Shown: piece by piece, positions 26,621-34,378 of the stretch
How positions within the stretch are numbered: position 1 is the first letter of the stretch
Layout: every line of letters begins with the position of its first letter
Source: Hyphococcus formosus
Lineage (GTDB): Bacteria > Pseudomonadota > Alphaproteobacteria > Caulobacterales > Parvularculaceae
Reading direction: 5' to 3'
Assembly: GCF_046736345.1 (NCBI RefSeq)
Contig: NZ_CP157210.1
Coordinates: 186,001 to 250,000, forward strand
DNA length: 64,000 nucleotides
Position numbers and translations under genes: made by a program
Notes under the pieces: model-generated
Databases searched by the model: none
What the model saw: the letters and a program-made list of their open reading frames with translations, nothing else
What the model was told of the DNA's origin: nothing

Positions 26621-26635
26621 TTAATAAAAGGTTAA
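26621..26635. promoter_or_regulatory. CtrA-type box upstream of cell-wall hydrolase
   Basis: TTAA (26621-26624), 7 bp TAAAAGG, TTAA (26632-26635): a perfect full CtrA site in the 282-bp gap between ppdK and the SleB-type hydrolase gene, about 190 bp before its start. The rest of the gap shows no other gene or motif. Binding is inferred. Confidence 0.5.
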
Positions 26636-26820
26636 CGCACGCCGATTTTAGTTGCCTAAACCGCATTGCGGCGCCATATTCCAGCTGTCGGCGCGCCCCA
26701 GAAGGACGCGTTTTTTGTTTCTCACCAAGTGCCCGGAGTTTGGGTGTTACCGGTGGGGGTATGGGTGCCCTTGGTGTGGTGCCAACCGTTTATTGAGAAG
26801 CTTCGCCGCATATTTCGCGT

Positions 26821-27624
26821 GTGAGGCGAAATCGAAGAGACGAGTGCACGTTGAGAGTTAGTCGCGATCATTACGGCCACGAGGTCAATTGGACACTGCG
26901 CAGCCTGCTGGCTGCGGGCATGTTGTCCGTTTGCGCGGTGGCCAGTGCAATGAGCGCTACCGTTAACGCGAATCGTGCAGAGGTTCGCCGCGAAGCGCAA
27001 CTGGCAATTGCCGAAGAAGCGGCGCTCGTTGAAGATCTTGCAAAATATCTTGCCGCTGAAACCGCTGCGACCCGGCGTTCGCTGGACGAGCCGCGCTTGA
27101 AGCCGGCCAAGGCAACGAGCGATGTTCTTTTGGCGGGCGACCCGCTGAAAACATTGGCGACGTTCGATTTTACAGAATTGACCGTAGCGAAGATTGATGC
27201 GGAAGAGCGCAATTGTCTGGCCGAGGCGATTTATTATGAAGCCCGGTCAGAGCCACGTATCGGCCAATTGGCTGTTGCGGATGTGATCCTCAATCGCGTG
27301 GCAACGCCGATCTATCCAAATTCAATCTGCGAGGTGGTTTACCAAGGATCTGAGCGCCGCACCGGCTGCCAGTTCTCTTTCACCTGTGACGGATCGATGG
27401 AAGCCAAGCGCAACAAGCGTAAATGGAAAGAGTCCGAAAATCTTGCGGGCGCAATTCTCGCGGGGCTTCGCGCACCCGTGAGCCGCAACGCAACCCATTA
27501 CCATGCAGATTATGTAACGCCGCATTGGGCCGATTCATTGACGCCGACAGCGACGATCGGAACGCATAAATTCTATAAGTTCCCAAGCCGCCGTGCTGTG
27601 GCTGCGGCCCCCGCGGCAATGTAA
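26821..27624 (+). CDS. SleB-type cell wall hydrolase
   Basis: This protein (up to 267 aa) has an N-terminal membrane segment or signal (SLLAAGMLSVCAVASAMSAT), a helical linker, and a C-terminal Hydrolase_2/SleB domain (about 125-255). The domain signature is NCLAEAIYYEARSEPRIGQL with the catalytic Glu, then VADVILNRV, CQFSFTCDG and ATHYHADYVTPHWA. Family members are lytic transglycosylase-like enzymes that cut peptidoglycan in the periplasm. The start is uncertain: GTG at 26821 or TTG at 26851, neither with a strong Shine-Dalgarno. The perfect CtrA-type box upstream suggests cell-cycle-timed expression. It is convergent with nadC. Confidence 0.85.
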   Translation: MRRNRRDECTLRVSRDHYGHEVNWTLRSLLAAGMLSVCAVASAMSATVNANRAEVRREAQLAIAEEAALVEDLAKYLAAETAATRRSLDEPRLKPAKATSDVLLAGDPLKTLATFDFTELTVAKIDAEERNCLAEAIYYEARSEPRIGQLAVADVILNRVATPIYPNSICEVVYQGSERRTGCQFSFTCDGSMEAKRNKRKWKESENLAGAILAGLRAPVSRNATHYHADYVTPHWADSLTPTATIGTHKFYKFPSRRAVAAAPAAM

Positions 27625-27639
27625 TCCGAATACGGATTA
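27622..27639. terminator. Convergent inverted repeat between hydrolase gene and nadC
   Basis: TAATCCG-AATA-CGGATTA is a perfect 7-4-7 inverted repeat that includes the hydrolase stop codon and ends 2 bp before the nadC stop. No long T-run follows, so termination is only a possibility. Confidence 0.4.
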
Positions 27640-27641
27640 AT

Positions 27642-28490
27642 TTAGATAAAATCCAGACCAAGATCCAGATTGGGTGCCGAATGGGTGATCCAGCCTGAAG
27701 AAATGACATCGACCCCGGTCGCCGCGATGGCGCGGACGCTTTTTGCGGTCACATTCCCCGAAGCCTCTAGCGCCGCACGGCCGCGGTTGATTTCAACGGC
27801 TTTTTTCAATTCGTCCGGCGACATATTATCCAGCAAGACGACATTTGCCCCATTGCTGAGCGCTTCTTCTAGCTGATCGAGGCGATCGACTTCGATTTCG
27901 ATTTTGGTCATATGCCCGATCGCATCGCGCGCCGCCGAAAGGGCTTTGCCGATACCGCCGGAAGCGACGATATGATTGTCTTTAATCATCACAGCGTCAT
28001 AAAGCCCGAAGCGATGATTGTGGCCGCCGCCACAGCGGACCGCATGTTTTTCAAATGCGCGAAGGCCAGGGGTGGTTTTCCTTGTGCAGACGATTTTGCA
28101 ATTCGTTCCGTCTGCCTCGCGGACCAATTCGGCGGTCGCGGTCGCAATGCCCGACAGGTGACACATAAAGTTCAAGGCGATACGCTCCGCCGATAAAATC
28201 GCGCGGGCAGCTCCTTCTATCTTTATAATCACGTCGCCTTTTTTCACATGCGCGCCGTCGCCATTCTCAACGGTCACCACCGTTTGTGGATCAACCAAGC
28301 GGAATGCCGCCAATGCGGCGTCAACGCCGGCAATGACGCCGGGCTTGCGCGCGGCAATCACGGCTTTGCTTTTTGCGTCAGCCGGGATTGTGGCATTTGT
28401 TGTTATGTCGCCCGCATCACCAAAGTCTTCGCGCAATGCGCGCGCTACCGCTTCTTCGACGATTACTGGCGGCATCGGGGCGAGGCTCAT
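27642..28490 (-). CDS. nadC: Nicotinate-nucleotide pyrophosphorylase (carboxylating)
   Basis: This 282-aa quinolinate phosphoribosyltransferase makes nicotinate mononucleotide from quinolinate and PRPP, the last step of the nadA-nadB-nadC branch. Key lines are LREDFGDAGDITTNATIP, NFMCHLSGIATATAELV, KIVCTRKTTPGLRAFEKHAV (RKT.PGLR substrate-binding motif), AVRCGGGHNHRFGLYDAVMI, IKDNHI, IEIEVDRLDQLEEAL, VVLLDNMSPDELKKAV and LEASGNVTAKSVRAIAATGV. Its start overlaps the nadB stop by 4 bp (ATGA), giving translational coupling. Confidence 0.97.
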   Translation of the reverse strand: MSLAPMPPVIVEEAVARALREDFGDAGDITTNATIPADAKSKAVIAARKPGVIAGVDAALAAFRLVDPQTVVTVENGDGAHVKKGDVIIKIEGAARAILSAERIALNFMCHLSGIATATAELVREADGTNCKIVCTRKTTPGLRAFEKHAVRCGGGHNHRFGLYDAVMIKDNHIVASGGIGKALSAARDAIGHMTKIEIEVDRLDQLEEALSNGANVVLLDNMSPDELKKAVEINRGRAALEASGNVTAKSVRAIAATGVDVISSGWITHSAPNLDLGLDFI

Positions 28491-30049
28491 TCTTCGAATT
28501 CTCCGTCAAAGTCTTCGCCATTTTCATAGGCGTCTGTGGTGCAAATTTCCGTATGAAAGGCTTCATCCTCGGTGTCCGGATAATCGCTCCGGAAATGACC
28601 GCCGCGCGATTCTTCGCGCATTAATGCACCTTGCGCAATGAGTTCTGCGGTGACGAGGGCACTCTTCAGGCCGCTCGTCATGGCCTCGTGCCCATTCAGA
28701 CTATGAATGACGTCAAGCACCTTTGTCAGGCTTTCTTCACTGCGCACAAGCGCGCAACCGGCGCTCATGGCATTGCGAAGCTGCATCATCGCATCCTTGT
28801 CTGCGGGCTTTGACGGTAGGTTCATCCGGTCACCCGGTGCGCCAGCATCGCCGGAAACGGTAATGTCCTTTTCCCGAAGTTGATCGGCAATGCGCGCGCC
28901 AAATACTATTGCTTCGAGCAGTGAATTAGACGCCAGTCGATTTGCGCCGTGAACCCCGGTCGAGGCGACTTCGCCGACAGCCCAAAGGCCATCAACGGAG
29001 GTTTTGCCGTTAAGGTCAGTCAAAACCCCGCCCATATGATAATGCGCCGCGGGTGCAATTGGCATGAGATCCGTTCGCGGATCAATCCCCGCGGATTTGC
29101 AGGAGGCAAACACGGTCGGGTAGGCGGTCGGGAAGGCCTTGCCGATGCTGCTGCGAGCATCAAGAAATGCACCGCGCCCTGACCGAATTTCCGTTTCTAC
29201 GGCGCGGGCAACAATATCCCGCGGCGCAAGCTCTTCGGCGCTATGATAATCCGCCATGAAGGGGCGGCCATCTTTGTTGACGAGCTTTGCGCCGTCACCG
29301 CGCAAGGCTTCGGTGGCGAGCGGCGCGGGATCGACCTTGATATCTAAAGCGGTCGGGTGGAACTGTACGAATTCCGGATCGCGGATGATTGCGCCGGCAC
29401 GGGCCGCAAAAGCAAGGCCGTGGCCTTGCGCCGGGGTTGGGTTGGTTGTGACCGCATAAAGGCCGCCCAAACCGCCCGTGGCCATAACAGTCTGACCGGC
29501 GTCAAATGCTGCACGTTCACCCGCATCAACGTCATAGACAAGAGCGCCGCCGACAACACCATTGTCATCAACAAGCAGGTCTTCGACAACGATCTGTTCA
29601 AGGATTGTTATGTGCGATGATGCGCGCGCGGCAGCGACCAGCGCATCCATAATTGCGGCACCTGCCTGGTCGCCGGTTGCATGTACGATCCGGTCGCGAC
29701 AATGGGCGGCTTCGCGGCCAAGCTTGATATTGCCGTTCTCATCGACGTCAAAGGCGACACCGAATTGCAATAGATCTTCGACTGCTGCAGGGCCGCCATC
29801 CGCTAAAACACTAGCGGCTTCCGGGTCAACCAGGCCTGCGCCCGCTTGCATCGTGTCGGAAAAGTGCAAATTAGGGGTGTCGTTCGGCCCGATCGCGGCG
29901 GCGAGACCGCCTTGCGCCCACGGGGTTGCGCCGCCCTTACCGACAGGGCGCGCGGTAATGATCGTAACCGGGCGAGGAGCAAGTTTTAATGCAGTATAGA
30001 GACCCGCGACGCCAGCGCCGATAATGAGGATATCGTTCCGATCACTCAT
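28487..30049 (-). CDS. nadB: L-aspartate oxidase
   Basis: This 520-aa FAD enzyme oxidises L-aspartate to iminoaspartate for quinolinate synthesis. The N-terminal FAD motif DILIIGAGVAGLYTALKL, the GKGGATPWAQGGLAAAIG segment, HFSDTMQAGAGLVD, FVQFHPTALDI, the GRPFMADYH region and the MGGVLTDLNGKTSVDGLWAV segment are all NadB hallmarks shared with the succinate dehydrogenase/fumarate reductase flavoprotein family. I chose the ATG at 30049 (MSDRND); a TTG 15 bp upstream is possible. It follows nadA after 107 bp that contain a strong hairpin, and overlaps nadC. Confidence 0.96.
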   Translation of the reverse strand: MSDRNDILIIGAGVAGLYTALKLAPRPVTIITARPVGKGGATPWAQGGLAAAIGPNDTPNLHFSDTMQAGAGLVDPEAASVLADGGPAAVEDLLQFGVAFDVDENGNIKLGREAAHCRDRIVHATGDQAGAAIMDALVAAARASSHITILEQIVVEDLLVDDNGVVGGALVYDVDAGERAAFDAGQTVMATGGLGGLYAVTTNPTPAQGHGLAFAARAGAIIRDPEFVQFHPTALDIKVDPAPLATEALRGDGAKLVNKDGRPFMADYHSAEELAPRDIVARAVETEIRSGRGAFLDARSSIGKAFPTAYPTVFASCKSAGIDPRTDLMPIAPAAHYHMGGVLTDLNGKTSVDGLWAVGEVASTGVHGANRLASNSLLEAIVFGARIADQLREKDITVSGDAGAPGDRMNLPSKPADKDAMMQLRNAMSAGCALVRSEESLTKVLDVIHSLNGHEAMTSGLKSALVTAELIAQGALMREESRGGHFRSDYPDTEDEAFHTEICTTDAYENGEDFDGEFEE

Positions 30050-30091
30050 CGCATCACCGACCAAAATTGCGCGCGAGACGAATCCATAAAT

Positions 30092-30120
30092 TTCATGCCC
30101 GAGATATGCTCGGGCATGAA
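30092..30120 (-). other. Intercistronic hairpin between nadA and nadB
   Basis: A perfect 12-bp stem (TTCATGCCCGAG / CTCGGGCATGAA) with a 5-nt loop lies in the 107-bp nadA-nadB gap. There is no T-run on the transcribed strand, so it looks like an mRNA processing or stability element rather than a simple terminator. Confidence 0.6.
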
Positions 30121-30156
30121 GGTATCACGGATTCGATTTTGAACCATCTGGAATGT

Positions 30157-31269
30157 CTAGCCTCGTGCCTCAACGGCAATAACCTCAGCCGGACGTTCAT
30201 GATTGTACATAGACTGACGTTTGAGCGGCAGCGCGATCATCCGCTCAATCGGGCGGCGCGCCTTTTCGATGATTTCCGGATCAATCAGGACTTCATGTTC
30301 CATTGTTTGCAATGCGCGCAATATATTCGGCAGCGAAATCCGCTTCATATGCGGGCAAAGATTACATGGGCGAACGAAATTAACATTCGGGTTATCGAGC
30401 GCCACATTGTCAGACATCGAACATTCCGTAATCAATACGACGTTCTTTGGCTGATTGTCCTTTACATAATTGCTCATGCCGCTGGTCGATCCGGCAAAGT
30501 CGGCTTCTTCCAGAACTTCCGGTGGGCATTCCGGGTGCGCGAGAACGATCACGCCGGGATTACCTTCGCGTAGCTCGCGAATGTCTTCGGCGGTGAAGCG
30601 TTCATGGACCTCACAGGCACCGGCCCAAGTGACGATCTTGATATCAGTCATGGCAGCGACATTCCGCGCCAGGAACTGATCGGGGATTAGAATAACCGTA
30701 TCCGTGCCGAACTCCTTGGCCGCATGTTCAACGATCTCAACCGCGTTTGACGATGTACAACAAATGTCGGTTTCCGCTTTTACATCGGCGGTTGTGTTCA
30801 CATAGGTCACGACCGGAACGCCGGGATAGCGTTCTTTCAGAAGGCGAACATCGGCCCCCGTAATCGAAGAGGCGAGGGAACAACCTGCCTGCATATCAGG
30901 GATAAGAACGGTCTTTTCAGGACACAGAATTTTTGACGTTTCCGCCATGAAGTGAACGCCCGCCTGTACAATCACATCCGCATCAGAGCGTTCGGCCTCT
31001 TTTGCCAATTGCAGACTGTCGCCAGCGAAATCGCCAACGCAGTGGAAAATCTCCGGCGTCATATAGTTATGCGCAAGAATGACCGCGTTTTTCTGTTTTT
31101 TCAGATCATTAATCGCGGCGATATAGGGGGCATGAATCTGCCATTCGATTTCAGGAATGAACTTGGCAACCTTTGGGTAGAGATGATCGGTCTTCGCCTT
31201 TACCTCTGCGGTATAGGGAAGTTTGATATTCTCTACTTTGCCAAAATCTGGCCCAGATGAATCAGGCAT
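30157..31269 (-). CDS. nadA: Quinolinate synthase A
   Basis: This 370-aa 4Fe-4S enzyme condenses iminoaspartate with dihydroxyacetone phosphate to quinolinate. Family signatures are AVILAHNYMTPEIFHCVGDF, GDSLQLAKEAE, VQAGVHFMAETSKIL, LIPDMQAGCSLASSI, VVTYVNTTADVKAE, CCTSSNAVEIV, LAHPECPPEVLEEADFAGST and CNLCPHMKRISL, with Cys positions for the cluster in AGCS, PECP and NLCPHM. I chose the ATG at 31269 (MPDSSGPDFGK) because GGAGG precedes it at 5-nt spacing; the ATG at 31299 has no Shine-Dalgarno and lies only 10 bp from the operator. It is the first gene of the nadA-nadB-nadC unit. Confidence 0.96.
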   Translation of the reverse strand: MPDSSGPDFGKVENIKLPYTAEVKAKTDHLYPKVAKFIPEIEWQIHAPYIAAINDLKKQKNAVILAHNYMTPEIFHCVGDFAGDSLQLAKEAERSDADVIVQAGVHFMAETSKILCPEKTVLIPDMQAGCSLASSITGADVRLLKERYPGVPVVTYVNTTADVKAETDICCTSSNAVEIVEHAAKEFGTDTVILIPDQFLARNVAAMTDIKIVTWAGACEVHERFTAEDIRELREGNPGVIVLAHPECPPEVLEEADFAGSTSGMSNYVKDNQPKNVVLITECSMSDNVALDNPNVNFVRPCNLCPHMKRISLPNILRALQTMEHEVLIDPEIIEKARRPIERMIALPLKRQSMYNHERPAEVIAVEARG

Positions 31270-31308
31270 CAACGCCTCCAGCTCTTTCTTGCGCCCCATT
31301 AAAGGGCA

Positions 31309-31329
31309 ATATGCTCTATATGAGCATAT
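31309..31329. promoter_or_regulatory. Probable NAD-regulator operator upstream of nadA
   Basis: ATATGCTC-TATAT-GAGCATAT is a perfect 8-5-8 inverted repeat, 40 bp upstream of the chosen nadA start. A NUDIX/winged-helix regulator of the family known to repress NAD synthesis genes is encoded immediately upstream, so this is its most likely binding site. Confidence 0.7.
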
Positions 31330-31354
31330 ATGGGATGAAAAAATTAGCCCTCAA
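31325..31354 (-). promoter_or_regulatory. Candidate nadA promoter overlapping the operator
   Basis: On the minus strand TTGAGG (31354-31349), an 18-bp spacer and TATATG (31330-31325) form a plausible sigma-70 promoter whose -10 and start point lie inside the inverted repeat, a layout suited to repression. An alternative is TTGACG (31396-31391)-16-TAATTT (31374-31369). Confidence 0.4.
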
Positions 31355-31361
31355 GGGCTAA
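31338..31361 (-). terminator. Intrinsic terminator downstream of nadQ
   Basis: On the minus strand TTAGCCC-TTGA-GGGCTAA forms a 7-bp stem followed by TTTTTT, 94 bp after the regulator stop codon and just before the nadA operator, so the regulator and nadABC are separate transcription units. Confidence 0.75.
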
Positions 31362-31454
31362 GGCCCGCAAATTAGCGCTTTTTATGAGCGCGTCAACAAA
31401 GTTTCCCTGAACTTACAGTGAGTTATTTTGCGATAACTGCAAAAAATCTTGATC

Positions 31455-32477
31455 TTAAGTCGATGTTTCTTCGGGTCTTTTTAAGCGCGGAACGGCCAAT
31501 CCCGCAGCTGCCCGGTCCTTCAAACCTGCGCGATCAACCCGAAACAGGGCCGCCGGGCGTCCTGCATTGGGCTGAATGGTCTCGCCGGTATTTTCGACAA
31601 ATCCGGATTTTTCAACGCTACGCCTGAAATTCTGTTTGTGAAACTCAAAGCCGACAATGGCTTCGGCGGTTTGTTGTAACTGCAATAGGGTGAAGGTCGG
31701 CATGGTCATCTCAAAGATGATCGGGCGGTATTTTAACTTGCCGCGAATTCGCCCAATCGCGGTCGCCAAAATTCTTCGATGATCCGATATCATTGGCTGG
31801 CCCATTGCGGTGCCGGCGGGGCGCTCACCCACCGGCAGGTCAAGTTCTGCGGCTTCGCGGTCTCGCCACGCTTCCAACACTAACCCGGCCTCATACATGA
31901 GTTCATAGCGATCGATCGTGCGCTCTTCTTCCCAGCCGAAACCATCTAGACCGAAGGCGATATTGGCTCTGCGCTGGCGCGTATTTTTCTTTTCCGGTGT
32001 TGATGAATTTTCAATCCAATTGGTGATGCCCGGTATAATCCGGTTGCGGAGCATTTCAGGCTCGCCGCCGCGCCAATCCTCCCATGGGAAAATCGAATAC
32101 CAATCCATCCAGACAGCGTCATCGGCCAAAACATCTGCGGGTCCCGGTGCCAGCGCTAGATAACCAACAGAGACAACGCGTTCTCCTGTACCACCTAATA
32201 GAGCCGCCGCTGGTGCCTCCCGGCCCTTATCGCCAAATGTATAGAGCTGTTCGATGTAACCGAGCGAAACATGTGTCTGCCGTTCCACCCATTCGCGCAC
32301 ACCGATTTCAAAAGTCCTGTGGCGTTCGGGGTCAAAAGGACCATAGGGAAGGGCAAGGTTATTTTCGCCGGTTCGAACGCATAGCACTTTAGGCCGGTCG
32401 CCATCCACTACGGCAATCACTGCATTAAGGGCGATGGCAACATTGGTCGCATGGGCGGGAATTGGCTTGTTAGTCAT
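31455..32477 (-). CDS. nadQ: NUDIX/winged-helix repressor of NAD biosynthesis (NadQ/NrtR-like)
   Basis: This 340-aa protein has an N-terminal NUDIX-like domain (about 8-215: VLCVRTGENNLALPYGPFDP, RTFEIGVREWVERQT, YIEQLYTFGDKGRE) without the catalytic GX5EX7REUXEEXGU box. Its C-terminal winged helix (about 255-325) reads FTLLQLQQTAEAIVGFEFHK, QNFRRSVEKSGFVENTGE and GRPAALFRVDR. That C-terminal block is the signature of NrtR/NadQ-type regulators, in which a degenerate NUDIX domain senses an NAD-related ligand. Position directly upstream of nadABC and the palindrome in front of nadA support the role. The split between the names NadQ and NrtR is from memory and not tested. The phosphatase gene upstream is 19 bp away. 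Confidence 0.82.
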   Translation of the reverse strand: MTNKPIPAHATNVAIALNAVIAVVDGDRPKVLCVRTGENNLALPYGPFDPERHRTFEIGVREWVERQTHVSLGYIEQLYTFGDKGREAPAAALLGGTGERVVSVGYLALAPGPADVLADDAVWMDWYSIFPWEDWRGGEPEMLRNRIIPGITNWIENSSTPEKKNTRQRRANIAFGLDGFGWEEERTIDRYELMYEAGLVLEAWRDREAAELDLPVGERPAGTAMGQPMISDHRRILATAIGRIRGKLKYRPIIFEMTMPTFTLLQLQQTAEAIVGFEFHKQNFRRSVEKSGFVENTGETIQPNAGRPAALFRVDRAGLKDRAAAGLAVPRLKRPEETST

Positions 32478-32496
32478 GACCGCATTCTATGCGGTG

Positions 32497-32991
32497 TTAT
32501 CCTTCGAGAGGCAAGGTGACGATTGGTGCGCAGACAGAACCGCAACACGGACACAAATCAAGGACCGCGCAAACCATGCGGTCATCGCGACCGAGCATTC
32601 TGTCGGCCTCGGATACCAGACGCAAATTCGGATCGGCATGGGGTGCCATAGAGCGAAGCTGTTCAGCAATTTTGCATTCGCATTCATTACTGTCGCGGAC
32701 GCACATCAAAATATAGGCGATGGCGGTCGAGCGGGCGACGCCGCGATGGCAATGGATCAGGACATCTTCGCCTGATTGAGCCCAATCCTTCGCAAAATCG
32801 ATAATCTTTGGGCACCATGTGATTTCGTCATCGTCATTGCCATCGAGTTTCATGTGATGGGCTTCGTCCAGACCGGCAAATGATGCAGGCGCACAATCAT
32901 CACAATCCAGGATAGAGATGACATATCCTGGTTGGTGCAGCTTATAAGCCTGTTCAGCGGCTTCGAGCGAGCTGATGATTATCTTCGTCAT
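32497..32991 (-). CDS. Cys-based protein tyrosine/dual-specificity-like phosphatase
   Basis: This 164-aa cytosolic protein has the CX5R active-site loop VLIHCHRGVARSTAIAYIL (HCHRGVARS), preceded by a beta-strand/helix pattern of the small tyrosine phosphatase-like family found in alphaproteobacteria. The Asp-rich stretch KLDGNDDDEI lies before it and may hold the general acid. The last 20 residues contain four Cys (LCPCCGSVC), an unusual tail. It is 19 bp upstream of nadQ on the same strand and probably co-transcribed. The substrate could be a phosphoprotein or small phosphate ester; nothing in the sequence decides. Confidence 0.78.
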   Translation of the reverse strand: MTKIIISSLEAAEQAYKLHQPGYVISILDCDDCAPASFAGLDEAHHMKLDGNDDDEITWCPKIIDFAKDWAQSGEDVLIHCHRGVARSTAIAYILMCVRDSNECECKIAEQLRSMAPHADPNLRLVSEADRMLGRDDRMVCAVLDLCPCCGSVCAPIVTLPLEG

Positions 32992-33127
32992 ATCGAGTTA
33001 ATGCGCTACTTTCTTGGTTTTCGCCGAGTTTTCCCGTCGGTGAGCCCTAGATATGCGCATATTAAGCGGTTTGTGAAGGACGGATCCGTCACGCTGGCTT
33101 GAGGTCTCGCAATTGTTATTAAAGTTC

Positions 33128-33745
33128 TCAGGCCGTTAATGCGTCTGAGAGCGTTTCGAACCGCTTTAAATAGGCTTTTTGTGCGTTAACAGTGGTCATT
33201 GCTTCGATTGTGATCGGTGTGACGCCTTTGGGCGCAGAAAACAGCTTGCGAGCTTCATCGACATCAAATCCGGCCAATTGAACCGCTTCGAAATAGGCAC
33301 TGGCGCGATCAGCGCGCTTGATCAACTTTTCGACCGCTTGCGGCAGGTGTGGAGGCAGTCCAAATCGGAGGTGGATGGCCTGCATCAACCGGCTTTCGAT
33401 GGTTTTGTAATGACCACCCAATTGCGCCTTAAACGGCGAAATCATGTCGCCAATCACAAATTCCGGGGCATCATGCAAAAGTGCGGCAAGCCGCCATTTT
33501 ACGGGCCAATCAGGCTTTAGCTCGCCACAGAAGGTTTCCACGATGAGAGAGTGCTGCGCAACATTAAATGGCAAATCACCGGTTGTTTGACCGTTCCAGC
33601 GGGCAACACGGGCAAGACCGTGGGCGATGTCCTCGACCTCTATGTCGACCGGTGACGGATCAAGAAGATCAAGCCGCCGGCCGGATAACATTCGTTGCCA
33701 TGCGCGCGGTTGTTGGGATTGCGCGGATTTCGGTCGCGTCGCCAT
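33128..33745 (-). CDS. HD-domain phosphohydrolase (YfbR-like)
   Basis: This 205-aa protein has the HD metal-binding pattern: NVAQHSLIVETF with the first His, then LAALLHDAPEFVIGDMISPF carrying the HD pair and a following Asp, and ADRASAYFEAVQLAG near the end with the last Asp. The length and the DAPE sequence match 5'-deoxynucleotidase YfbR-like proteins. I chose the ATG at 33745 (MATRPKSA); the longer in-frame start at 33925 adds 60 residues that look non-coding. It is separated by 136 bp from the phosphatase gene. A nucleotide phosphatase activity is likely; the substrate is unknown. Confidence 0.85.
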   Translation of the reverse strand: MATRPKSAQSQQPRAWQRMLSGRRLDLLDPSPVDIEVEDIAHGLARVARWNGQTTGDLPFNVAQHSLIVETFCGELKPDWPVKWRLAALLHDAPEFVIGDMISPFKAQLGGHYKTIESRLMQAIHLRFGLPPHLPQAVEKLIKRADRASAYFEAVQLAGFDVDEARKLFSAPKGVTPITIEAMTTVNAQKAYLKRFETLSDALTA

Positions 33746-33961
33746 AGGTGCTCTCTTATTTCGGGGATGCCCGCGTAGCAAAGGGTTTCGCAAGTCGCAA
33801 CCAATTATTCTCCGCAGATTAGCCATTGAATGCGACGAGGCGCGGTAAACGCGCGTCAGATCGGCTTGTGTCCGATTGTGCGGTTTTTCATTATGCTTAT
33901 CAGTTCGCGTAAAAAAATCAGACATGGCGAGCTAGATTTGGCTCAAATAAAGGGGGCGCAA

Positions 33962-34327
33962 ATGCCATCAAATGAGTATGGAGAGACCCGCAGTACCAGC
34001 GCGGCATGGTTTTATGTTCCAGTATTGCTAATTCTATTCTTAGGCGGAGCATTATCAGTTGGTGCATATTTATTTAGCGATTCAGGATTGACGATCGCAG
34101 AGTCCATTGTTGCCGGCTATGCTGGCCTTGCGGCGATTATTGTCGCAATGGTTATGACCGTTTTCGGAATGGTATTGGGATTGATTGGTGCGTTGTTTGG
34201 CATTGCAGCCGCAGGCGGCGCAGTTGCCTTCACGCTATTTATAATCGGATCACCAATAATCGCGTTGATTTTGATTTTTATGTTGATGCGACGATCAAAT
34301 TGCCCGGATCCCGCCGCGCATGAATGA
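33962..34327 (+). CDS. Small membrane protein, unknown
   Basis: This 121-aa protein has three hydrophobic segments (about 16-38, 47-85 likely two helices, 88-108) with Gly/Ala-rich turns, then a short basic tail (RRSNCPDPAAHE). I do not recognise a family. AAAGGGGG lies just upstream of the chosen ATG at 33962; an in-frame upstream ATG gives a longer N-terminus without coding character. It is a single gene, divergent from the HD-domain gene and convergent with asmA through a shared bidirectional terminator. Confidence 0.6.
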   Translation: MPSNEYGETRSTSAAWFYVPVLLILFLGGALSVGAYLFSDSGLTIAESIVAGYAGLAAIIVAMVMTVFGMVLGLIGALFGIAAAGGAVAFTLFIIGSPIIALILIFMLMRRSNCPDPAAHE

Positions 34328-34350
34328 AATGTTCAGGTGTAGCACTGAAA

Positions 34351-34378
34351 AGGCCGCCATATTTGGCGGCCTTTTTTA
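34351..34378. terminator. Bidirectional terminator
   Basis: AGGCCGCCA-TATT-TGGCGGCCT forms a perfect 9-bp stem, followed by TTTTTTT on the plus strand and by CCTTTTC in the opposite direction. It serves the small membrane-protein gene and the convergent asmA gene. Confidence 0.92.
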
